19,347 nt of DNA from Pseudomonadota bacterium (GTDB lineage: Bacteria > Pseudomonadota > Alphaproteobacteria > Sphingomonadales > Sphingomonadaceae): NCBI GenBank assembly GCA_023424095.1, contig JAFAEG010000032.1:1-19347 (forward strand), written 5' to 3'. Under the pieces are notes generated by a model that saw only the letters and a list, made by a program, of their open reading frames with translations, was not told the DNA's origin and ran no database searches. Positions 13,696-19,347 of the stretch are shown here, one piece after another. How positions within the stretch are numbered: position 1 is the stretch's first letter; every line of letters begins with the position of its first letter. The translations under genes were made by a program, and so were the position numbers.

Positions 13696-14217
13696 ATGAA
13701 GAAGGTAATTCTTGCCTGCGCCATCATTGCGTCCGGCGCAGGTCTTGGCGGTTGCGCCACCGTTCTCAACGGCGTTCATCAGGGGGTGGCGTTCAATTCG
13801 GATCCGGAGGGCGCGACCATTCGGATCTCGCAAGGCGGCACTTGTGTCACGCCCTGCCGCATCGAGATGCGCCGCGCGCATGATTCCATGGCGACTTACG
13901 AGCTTGCTGGCTACGAGCCCGCGCATCTCTACATCCAGAGCAAGCTCGGCGGCGCGGTTGCCGGCAATCTGATCGCCGGCGGCCTGATCGGCGGCATCGT
14001 CGACGGTGCCAATGGCGCGTCGAACCGGCTGACTCCGTCGCCGGCTTACATCCGGCTGGCGCCGATCGGCTCGGGTCGCGAGGCCGAACTGCTCGACGGC
14101 GAAGGCCGGGTGATCAGCACGGTCAGCGCCTACAATGCGTCGGTGGAAGCCGACGTGATGCGCGGCCTGCGCAATCAGGGTCTCGCACCCGCGGGCGCGG
14201 GCGGCTCTCAGCGCTAG
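13696..14217 (+). CDS. Outer-envelope lipoprotein with PEGA-like domain and Gly-rich hydrophobic segment
   Basis: A 173-residue lipoprotein. The signal MKKVILACAIIASGAGLGGC ends in an LGGC lipobox, with Cys20 as the lipidated residue. The next part, GVHQGVAFNSDPEGATIRI, resembles PEGA-type beta domains (NSxPxGAxI), with a close Cys pair, CVTPC. Around residues 84-107 is a Gly/Ala-rich hydrophobic stretch (GGAVAGNLIAGGLIGGIVDG) like glycine-zipper membrane segments. The function is unknown. The ATG at 13696 has GGGGG 7 bases upstream and is the start that gives a proper signal peptide; a longer frame from 13567 is rejected. The gene stands alone and is closed by a strong terminator. Confidence 0.82.
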   Translation: MKKVILACAIIASGAGLGGCATVLNGVHQGVAFNSDPEGATIRISQGGTCVTPCRIEMRRAHDSMATYELAGYEPAHLYIQSKLGGAVAGNLIAGGLIGGIVDGANGASNRLTPSPAYIRLAPIGSGREAELLDGEGRVISTVSAYNASVEADVMRGLRNQGLAPAGAGGSQR

Positions 14218-14241
14218 AAGCGCGGTCGCTTATCGAACGGG

Positions 14242-14274
14242 AAGGGCGGTCCTTCGGGGCCGCCCTTTCTTTTT
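14242..14274 (+). terminator. Strong intrinsic terminator after the lipoprotein gene
   Basis: An 11-bp stem (14242-14252 with 14257-14267, one G-T pair) is capped by a TTCG tetraloop closed by C-G and followed by TCTTTTT. This is a textbook Rho-independent terminator for the plus-strand lipoprotein gene. On the other strand the hairpin lies just past the lpdA stop, but no T-run follows there. Confidence 0.93.
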
Positions 14275-14275
14275 G

Positions 14276-15673
14276 TCACATGTGCAGCTGTCGCCCGTAC
14301 GCCGCGAGCACGCTCTCGTGCATCATTTCGCTTAGCGTCGGGTGCGGGAAGACCGTTTCCATCAGCTCCGCTTCGGTCGTCTCCAGCGTCTTGCCGATGG
14401 CATAGCCCTGGATCAGCTCGGTCACTTCCGCGCCGATCATGTGCGCGCCGAGCAATTCCCCGGTCTTCGCGTCGAACACGGTCTTGATGAAGCCTTCCGC
14501 CTCGCCGAGCGCGATCGCCTTGCCGTTGCCGATGAAGGGGAAGGTGCCGGCCTTCACCTCGTAACCCGCTTCCTTGGCCTTCGCCTCGGTCAGGCCGACG
14601 CTGGCGATCTGCGGGTGGCAATAGGTGCAGCCGGGGATGTTCAGCGGGTCCATGGCATGCGGATGCTTGCCCGAAATCGCCTCGGCCGCGATCACGCCCT
14701 CGTGGCTGGCCTTGTGCGCGAGCCAGGGCGGGGCGGTGACGTCGCCAATCGCATAGAGGCCGTCGACATTGGTCTTGCAGGTTCCGTCGGTGACGATGTG
14801 GCCGCGGTTCGTCTCGACGCCCAGCGCCTCCAGCCCGATATTCTCGGTGTTCGGCACGATGCCGATGGCAACGATGACGTGGCTGTAATCGCCGGTCACG
14901 ACCTTGCCGTCCTTGCCTTTGATCGACGCCTTCACGCCGGACGCACTCGTCTCGATCTTCTCGACCCCGGCGCCGGTCATGATCGTCATGCCCTGCTTCT
15001 TCAGCGCTTTCTCGAGGAAGGCGGAGACGTCGGCATCCTCGACCGGCACGATCCGGTCGAGCATTTCCACCACCGTCACCTCGGCGCCCATGTCGTTGTA
15101 GAAGCTGGCAAACTCGATGCCGATCGCGCCGGAGCCGATGACCAGCAATTTGGTCGGCATCTCCGGCGGCACCATGGCGTGGCGATAGGTCCAGATGCGC
15201 TTGCCGTCCGCCTTGGCGAAGGGCAGGTCGCGCGCCCGCGCGCCGGTGGCGACGATGATGTTCTTGGCCGAAAGCTCGGTCGCCTTGCCGTCGGCGGCGG
15301 TGACGCTGAGCTTGCCCTTCCCGAGCAATTTGCCGTCGCCCATGTGAACGGCGATCTTGTTCTTCTTCATCAGGTGCGTGACGCCCTGATTGAGCTGCTT
15401 GGCGACGCCGCGCGAGCGCTTCACCACCGCATCGATGTCCGCGCTGATCTTCTCCGCGGCGAGGCCGTAATCCTTGGCGTGCTGCATATAGTGGTAGATT
15501 TCGGCCGAGCGCAGCAGAGCCTTGGTCGGGATGCAGCCCCAGTTGAGGCAGATGCCCCCCAGATTCTCCCGCTCCACAATCGCGGTCTTCAGCCCCAGCT
15601 GCGCTGCGCGGATCGCCGCAACATAGCCGCCAGGCCCGGAGCCGAGGACGATAAGGTCGTATTGGTCAGCCAC
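14276..15673 (-). CDS. lpdA: Dihydrolipoyl dehydrogenase (E3)
   Basis: E3 reoxidises the lipoyl groups of 2-oxoacid dehydrogenase complexes, passing electrons through FAD to NAD+. The 465-residue protein has an FAD-binding GSGPGG (11-16), the redox disulfide GGICLNWGCIPTK (Cys42 and Cys47), an NAD-binding GSGAIGIEFA, the FAD-contacting YAIGDV and the catalytic HPTLSE (His444, Glu449) from the partner subunit. The start is GTG at 15673 with GGAG 7 bases upstream; it overlaps the preceding membrane-protein gene by 8 bases. It is the last gene in the pdhC operon, so its likely partner is the pyruvate dehydrogenase complex, though E3 can be shared with other complexes. Confidence 0.96.
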   Translation of the reverse strand: MADQYDLIVLGSGPGGYVAAIRAAQLGLKTAIVERENLGGICLNWGCIPTKALLRSAEIYHYMQHAKDYGLAAEKISADIDAVVKRSRGVAKQLNQGVTHLMKKNKIAVHMGDGKLLGKGKLSVTAADGKATELSAKNIIVATGARARDLPFAKADGKRIWTYRHAMVPPEMPTKLLVIGSGAIGIEFASFYNDMGAEVTVVEMLDRIVPVEDADVSAFLEKALKKQGMTIMTGAGVEKIETSASGVKASIKGKDGKVVTGDYSHVIVAIGIVPNTENIGLEALGVETNRGHIVTDGTCKTNVDGLYAIGDVTAPPWLAHKASHEGVIAAEAISGKHPHAMDPLNIPGCTYCHPQIASVGLTEAKAKEAGYEVKAGTFPFIGNGKAIALGEAEGFIKTVFDAKTGELLGAHMIGAEVTELIQGYAIGKTLETTEAELMETVFPHPTLSEMMHESVLAAYGRQLHM

Positions 15674-16130
15674 TCAGTGTCTCCGAATTTTGATAATGGC
15701 GTCGGTGCAGAAACCACCACAGAAGCCCTGTAAGCCCGCCAGGAATGGAGCCGAGCATTCCGACAATCAGCTCTCCGGTCAGGTCATTCTTTGCGACGCT
15801 TCCCATGAAGAGCCAGGCTCCGCCAGCCCCGAGGGCTGCTCCGGCGAGTGTATAGATGTAGCCGCTCTCAAGCCTGTTCCGGGTCAGGAGCAATGTAAGG
15901 GGCAACCCGATGATCATCGCGGGCAAGAGGCAGGCAAGCGTCATCGCAAACCAGATCGCGGCCAGAAAGAGCAAAGCCTCTTGTCCGCCGATTGCATCGT
16001 GTGGCGGAGCCGCCGCAACTTGCCACGCGGTAAAGCCAATCGCGGTCAGAAAGCAGGCGAGCGCAACCGCGCGGCACACCGCCCATCCGTCGCCGCGTTG
16101 CAGCGGTCCCGGGTGGTCGAGATAGCTCAC
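15666..16130 (-). CDS. Small polytopic membrane protein of unknown function
   Basis: A 154-residue protein with about four to five hydrophobic segments: roughly residues 18-40, 51-70 and 72-84 (possibly one hairpin), 90-110 and 119-142, ending in a charged tail WWFLHRRHYQNSETLSG. No family is recognised. It starts with GTG at 16130, with GGGAG 8 bases upstream, 32 bases after the second lipoprotein gene, and its TGA stop overlaps the lpdA start by 8 bases. It therefore belongs to the same transcript as pdhC and lpdA, but nothing in its sequence points to a role in pyruvate metabolism. Confidence 0.7.
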   Translation of the reverse strand: MSYLDHPGPLQRGDGWAVCRAVALACFLTAIGFTAWQVAAAPPHDAIGGQEALLFLAAIWFAMTLACLLPAMIIGLPLTLLLTRNRLESGYIYTLAGAALGAGGAWLFMGSVAKNDLTGELIVGMLGSIPGGLTGLLWWFLHRRHYQNSETLSG

Positions 16131-16162
16131 CGCTTCGCTCCCGCCGCATTCATCTCAAACGC

Positions 16163-16687
16163 TCACCCCGCAATCACCTCGATGTCCGTGGACCGCACCC
16201 AGCCGCTCTTGCACGGGCCCGCATAAGCCACGCCGCCATTGCCGGCCGACGCGCCGTCGAGGCCGCAGCCGCCGAGCTCGTCACCGGGCGGGGGATAGAC
16301 GATCGCGTACCAGCCTGCTTGCGGATCGTTGCGCCTGTCCTGGTCGCAGATCGCGACGTTGACGACGCGGTTGATCCGGTCGGTATCGCCCGCCGCCGGG
16401 TTCGGCGCGGCGCGGACGGTGACGGCGCGCGTGCCGTTCACGCGGCCGGTGGACGGGCATTTGTCGAGTTCCGCATCCACGCCGACCATCACCGGGCGCG
16501 GCGAGATCGCGCTGCCGCCCGCCGCCAGATTGGCCGCGGCGCTGCTATTGGCGGGCCCCGCTGCGGGCGCGGCGGCACTATTGGCCGGAGCCACCGCATT
16601 TGCGGCCGCATTGCCGGTCGCCTTGTCGCCGCCACAGGCAGCAAGCGCGGCGAGGGCGGTCAGGCCGATGGTGATACGCATCTTCAT
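16163..16687 (-). CDS. Lipoprotein, paralogue B of a tandem pair
   Basis: A 174-residue lipoprotein with signal MKMRITIGLTALAALAAC, lipobox LAAC and Cys18 as lipid anchor, then an Ala/Asn-rich low-complexity linker to about residue 60. The folded part starts at RPVMVGVD and has four cysteines that line up with its neighbour at 16751-17242, the repeated elements being a Cys before the first strand, AIC, GGC and YAGPCKSGWV, ending EVIAG. The short strands with GW and a final SGWV resemble a bacterial SH3-like fold, but that is a tentative reading. The ATG at 16687 is chosen because it gives a normal signal peptide; an in-frame start at 16723 adds 12 odd residues. It lies 63 bases after its paralogue. 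Confidence 0.78.
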   Translation of the reverse strand: MKMRITIGLTALAALAACGGDKATGNAAANAVAPANSAAAPAAGPANSSAAANLAAGGSAISPRPVMVGVDAELDKCPSTGRVNGTRAVTVRAAPNPAAGDTDRINRVVNVAICDQDRRNDPQAGWYAIVYPPPGDELGGCGLDGASAGNGGVAYAGPCKSGWVRSTDIEVIAG

Positions 16688-16750
16688 GTCTTTACCCATC
16701 GTACAAAAAGCGAGGCGCGCCACTCACTGTTCCGCGGCGCGCCCGCTTCA

Positions 16751-17242
16751 TTATCCCGCCGTCACCTCGACATTCGCCTCGGCGACCCAGCCGCTGCGGC
16801 AGGGGCCGTCATAATTTTTCGGTCCCGGCAGGTTGGCGCCGGTGCCGCAATCATGTTCCGGATCGCCTTCGCCCTTCCAGACGATACCGACCCAGCCGTC
16901 GGTCCGCTCGCAAATTTCGACGATCAGGCCGGTCTCGCCTTCGTCATTCTGCCGCGCGCCCGCATCCGGCGCCTCGCGGATGGCGATCGCGCCGGTGCCG
17001 GTCAGGCGGGCGTTGGTGTGGCAGGCGTCCATGCCTTGCGCGCCATCCACGCCGAAGCGGACCGGGCGGGCAGCGATTGCACTTGCCGGGGCGGAAGCAT
17101 TTTGCGCGGCGACATTATTGGCCGGGGCCGTGGCATTGGCGGTCGCCGCATTCGTGGCGCTGTTGGCGCTGGTGTTCGCGGCCTTGTTGCCGCCACAGGC
17201 CGCCAGCAGCGCAAGCGCGCTCAATCCGATCGCAATCCGCAT
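16751..17242 (-). CDS. Lipoprotein, paralogue A of a tandem pair
   Basis: A 163-residue lipoprotein with signal MRIAIGLSALALLAAC (LAAC lipobox, Cys16) and an Ala/Asn/Thr-rich linker to about residue 58. The domain begins RPVRFGVD and shares with the following paralogue the pattern of four cysteines, the GTGAIAIREAP segment (GTRAVTVRAAP in the other), a GWVGIVW strand and the end YDGPCRSGWV...EVTAG. It starts 19 bases after the pdhC stop, with a GGGGAGAG ribosome-binding site, so it is likely co-transcribed with the PDH E2 gene. The function is unknown; the even cysteine count suggests disulfides in the periplasm. A bacterial SH3-like fold is possible. Confidence 0.8.
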   Translation of the reverse strand: MRIAIGLSALALLAACGGNKAANTSANSATNAATANATAPANNVAAQNASAPASAIAARPVRFGVDGAQGMDACHTNARLTGTGAIAIREAPDAGARQNDEGETGLIVEICERTDGWVGIVWKGEGDPEHDCGTGANLPGPKNYDGPCRSGWVAEANVEVTAG

Positions 17243-17261
17243 TCCCGTCTCTCCCCCTGGA

Positions 17262-18569
17262 TCAGGCGATCATCCCCAGCGGATTTTCGACCAGTTCCTT
17301 GAACGTCTTCATCAGCCGCGCGCCATCGGCGCCGTCGATGGCGCGATGGTCGAAGCTGCCGGTGGCGCTCATGATCGTCGCGATCTGCAGCGCGTCGTCG
17401 ATCACGTAGGGGCGCTTCTCGCCCGCGCCGATCGCCATGATCATGGCCTGCGGCGGATTGATCACCGCGTCGAACTGCTTGATCCCGAACATGCCCATGT
17501 TCGAAATGGAGGCGGTACCGCCCTGATATTCGTGCGGCTGGAGCTTGCCTTCCTTCGCCCGCCCGGCGAGCTCGGCCATCTCCTTGCTGATCGCGCTCAT
17601 CGCCTTGTTGCCCGCATCCACGATGATCGGCGTGATCAGGCCCCCCGGGATCGACACCGCGACGGAAATGTCGGCGCGGCTGTACTGGATCAGATTGTCG
17701 GCCGTGAAGCTGACATTGCATTCCGGCACTTCGGTCAGCGCCACGGCGAGCGCCTTGATCAGCATGTCGTTGACGCTGAGTTTGACGCCGCGCGCGGACA
17801 GGCCGGCATTCAGCTCGCCGCGCAGCTTCAGCAAAGCATCGAGGCGGATGTCGACCGTCAGATAGATGTGCGGGATCGTCTGCTTCGCCTCGGTCAGGCG
17901 GCGCGCAATGGTCTTGCGCATGTTGGAAAGCTTGATCGCCTCGTGCGGCGTTTCCGAGGTGAAGGCGCCGGCCGGTGCCGCGGCGGGAGCCGGGGCTGGG
18001 GCTGAGGCGGGCGCAGCGGCAGCCTGCGGCGCGGCGGCGCGCGGCTTGCCCGCGGCGGCGTCGAGATCGCCCTTCACGATCCGGCCACCCGGACCGGAAC
18101 CGGCGACGCCGGAAAGATCAATGCCCTGCTGCTCGGCGAGACGGCGGGCGAGGGGCGAGGCCTTCACCCGGTCGCCGCCCGACGCTGCTGCGGGCGCAGG
18201 AGCAGGGGCGGGCGCGGGTGCGGCCGGCGTGGGCGCGGCAGTTTCCCCGGCATCCTGCTTCGGCGGAGCGGGCTGCGCGGCGGCTTCCGCCTTCGCCGGC
18301 GCAGCGGAAGCGGCGGACGCATCCTCCCCTTCCGCGGCGATAATCGCAATCACGGTGCCGACCTTCACGCCGTCCGTGCCCTCTGCGACCAGGATCTTGG
18401 CGATCACGCCTTCGTCGATCGCCTCGAACTCCATCGTCGCCTTGTCGGTCTCGATCTCCGCGATGACATCGCCGGAGGCGACCGTGTCGCCTTCCTGCTT
18501 CAGCCACTTGGCGAGCGTGCCCTCCTCCATCGTCGGCGAGAGTGCGGGCATCTTGAGTTCGATCGGCAT
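17262..18569 (-). CDS. pdhC: Pyruvate dehydrogenase complex E2, dihydrolipoamide acetyltransferase
   Basis: E2 is the core of the pyruvate dehydrogenase complex, moving acetyl groups from E1 to CoA. The 435-residue protein begins MPIELKMPALSPTMEEGTLA, typical of PDH rather than 2-oxoglutarate E2, with lipoyl Lys43 in IETDKATME. A long Ala/Pro linker (about 83-132) leads to the E3/E1-binding domain (about 136-172, KASPLARRLAEQQGIDL...GSGPGGRIVKGD), a second Ala/Pro linker, and the catalytic domain from about 205 with SNMRKTIARRL and the active-site FDHRAIDGADGA (His408, Asp412). There is one lipoyl domain. It is the first gene of the run ending in lpdA; the E1 genes are not in the window. Confidence 0.96.
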   Translation of the reverse strand: MPIELKMPALSPTMEEGTLAKWLKQEGDTVASGDVIAEIETDKATMEFEAIDEGVIAKILVAEGTDGVKVGTVIAIIAAEGEDASAASAAPAKAEAAAQPAPPKQDAGETAAPTPAAPAPAPAPAPAAASGGDRVKASPLARRLAEQQGIDLSGVAGSGPGGRIVKGDLDAAAGKPRAAAPQAAAAPASAPAPAPAAAPAGAFTSETPHEAIKLSNMRKTIARRLTEAKQTIPHIYLTVDIRLDALLKLRGELNAGLSARGVKLSVNDMLIKALAVALTEVPECNVSFTADNLIQYSRADISVAVSIPGGLITPIIVDAGNKAMSAISKEMAELAGRAKEGKLQPHEYQGGTASISNMGMFGIKQFDAVINPPQAMIMAIGAGEKRPYVIDDALQIATIMSATGSFDHRAIDGADGARLMKTFKELVENPLGMIA

Positions 18570-18641
18570 CCGAAAATCGCCTTTCTGGGCAACGAGGGGT
18601 TGCGGCGATCCTTCCCGCAGCGGGCCGGGAGGGTCAAGCCT

Positions 18642-18661
18642 GTCCTGAGCCGGTCGAAGGA
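18642..18661. repeat. REP-like element, TCCTGAGC...GTCGAAGGA type
   Basis: GTCCTGAGCCGGTCGAAGGA is an imperfect palindrome of a type found in many copies in sphingomonad genomes. It lies in the divergent gap between pdhC and the universal stress protein gene, where both promoters must also lie. Identification as a repeat rests on recalled similarity, since only one copy is in the window. Confidence 0.55.
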
Positions 18662-18723
18662 AGCGGCTTGCTTGCCAGCGTCTTCTCCCTCACCCTTCAC
18701 GCCGGGCAACAGGGATAATCACC

Positions 18724-19182
18724 ATGCGGACTTATCTCGTCGTCATGGACGAAACGCAGGAAGCGGAAGTCGCTCTGCTCTACGCCGCGCGCCGCGCTGC
18801 CGGAACTGGGGGCACGGTGGAGATCCTGGCCATCATTCCGCCGCTGGAGGTGGTCGAATGGGGCGGCGTCCAGGCGGCGATGGAGGAGGAAGCGCGGCTG
18901 CGCGCCGAAGCCCGCGTGGTCGCGGCCTCGGGCGAGATGATGGAGGAATCCGGCATTCGCCCGTCAATCACCGTGAAACAGGGTACGCCGGTGCGCGCCC
19001 TGAGTGATTTCCTGAAGGAACGGCAGGACATTTCCGTGCTGGTGCTGGCCGCGGCCAGCGACGGCGCACCGGGGCCGCTGATCGCCCATTTCGGCGGCGC
19101 GGCGGCCGGCGGGCTGCCCTGTCCGCTGGTGATCGTGCCGGGCAAGCTGGACCGCGAAACGCTGGACCGGCTGACAGCCTGA
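18724..19182 (+). CDS. Universal stress protein (UspA family)
   Basis: A 152-residue cytoplasmic protein with the Usp alpha/beta pattern: a first strand MRTYLVVMDET, a helix with the opening residues EAEVALLYAARRAA, a second strand VEILAIIPP, a long charged helix (about 50-75), then ITVKQGTPVRALSDFLKE and ISVLVLAAASDG before a final CPLVIVPG strand. The usual ATP-binding motif (G-x2-G-x9-G-S/T) is only partly kept in DGAPGPLIAHFGGAAAGG, so nucleotide binding is uncertain. AGGGA lies about 9 bases before the ATG. It is divergent from pdhC and followed by a strong hairpin repeat. Confidence 0.85.
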   Translation: MRTYLVVMDETQEAEVALLYAARRAAGTGGTVEILAIIPPLEVVEWGGVQAAMEEEARLRAEARVVAASGEMMEESGIRPSITVKQGTPVRALSDFLKERQDISVLVLAAASDGAPGPLIAHFGGAAAGGLPCPLVIVPGKLDRETLDRLTA

Positions 19183-19190
19183 ACCTTCAA

Positions 19191-19251
19191 ACCGTCATTG
19201 CGGCGCTGAAAGCGACGAAGCAATCCAGAACGAGCGTTCTGGATTGCTTCG
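19191..19251. repeat. REP-like element with 16-bp perfect hairpin after the usp gene
   Basis: CGAAGCAATCCAGAAC (19216-19231) and its exact reverse complement (19236-19251) enclose a 4-base GAGC loop, preceded by GTCATTGCGGCGC. The GTCATTGCG...GAAGCAATCCAG pattern matches a dispersed palindrome common in sphingomonads and relatives. It sits between two convergent genes, where it could act as a bidirectional terminator or mRNA 3' stabiliser, although no long T-run follows. Confidence 0.8.
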
Positions 19252-19269
19252 CTTAGCCTGTGTTCGGGC

Positions 19270-19347
19270 TTACCCCCGCTCCCCCCGCGGCAGGTAGACG
19301 CGCGGCGCGGGCGCCGGCGCGCGCGGGCGCGGGGCCGGGCGGCGGAC
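19270..19347 (-). CDS. C-terminal end of an unknown Pro/Arg-rich protein (truncated by window edge)
   Basis: A minus-strand frame is open from the window edge to a TAA at 19270-19272, giving the last 25 residues, VRRPAPRPRAPAPAP followed by RVYLPRGERG. Convergence with the usp gene and the hairpin between them fit a true gene end. The piece is too short and too low-complexity to assign; in DNA this GC-rich an open frame of this length can also occur by chance. Confidence 0.45.
   Translation of the reverse strand, partial: VRRPAPRPRAPAPAPRVYLPRGERG

Noticed and set aside
14342..15733. A 463-residue plus-strand open frame opposite lpdA
   Set aside because: Mirror of a fully conserved E3 gene; no domain, no ribosome-binding site.
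17950..18340. Repetitive GC-rich DNA inside pdhC considered as a tandem repeat array
   Set aside because: It encodes the two flexible Ala/Pro linkers expected between E2 domains; codons vary and no fixed repeat unit is present.
17866..18648. A 260-residue plus-strand frame opposite pdhC
   Set aside because: It mirrors the Ala/Pro linkers of E2 and so appears Ala/Gly-rich; no independent support.

Overview
The window is a GC-rich, densely coded stretch of chromosome from an alphaproteobacterium, most likely Sphingomonadales (Sphingomonas-like). This rests on a CtrA-type cell-cycle regulator with a TTAA-N7-TTAA box in its own promoter, an alphaproteobacterial hslV, a yajC-secD-secF-Mth938 cluster, pyruvate dehydrogenase E2 and E3 genes close together, and three kinds of short palindromic repeat of the sort scattered through sphingomonad genomes. 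No phage, transposon or CRISPR structure is visible, and no gap between genes exceeds about 250 bases. This is core genome, not an island.

Layout. 1-242: start of an exported Pro/Ala-rich protein (minus strand, cut by the window edge). 458-3583 (minus): hslV, then a Tat/lipoprotein-type D-amino-acid-oxidase-like flavoprotein, then hslU, so the two halves of the HslVU protease are separated by an unrelated gene. 3676-5379 (plus): short DUF2339 membrane protein whose 3' end runs antisense into a tRNA-Pro(GGG) gene (5330-5406, minus). 5514-6300: convergent hot-dog thioesterase and small ABM-domain protein. 6547-9824 (plus): Sec accessory operon yajC-secD-secF plus an Mth938/DUF498 protein overlapping secF. 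9821-10975 (minus): GT4 glycosyltransferase, whose stop codon overlaps that of the Mth938 gene. 11018-11518 (minus): small secreted six-cysteine protein. 11607-12308 (minus): ctrA. 12498-13560 (plus): overlapping RluA-type pseudouridine synthase and ArfB ribosome-rescue hydrolase. 13696-14217 (plus): lipoprotein closed by a strong intrinsic terminator. 14276-18569 (minus): apparent operon pdhC (E2), two paralogous lipoproteins, a small membrane protein and lpdA (E3). 18724-19182 (plus): universal stress protein. 19270-19347 (minus): C-terminal end of an unknown protein.

Functional themes are protein quality control (HslVU), protein export (YajC-SecDF), ribosome function and rescue (RluA, ArfB, tRNA-Pro), cell-cycle control (CtrA) and central carbon metabolism (PDH E2/E3).

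The most unusual observation is the flavoprotein between hslV and hslU. Its sequence motifs occur in circularly permuted order relative to classical D-amino acid oxidase: the normally C-terminal GLRP and HNYGHGG blocks precede the FAD-binding GxGxxG. Next are an 8-bp perfect hairpin covering the hslU ribosome-binding region, a candidate translational switch, and three envelope genes lying between the E2 and E3 genes.
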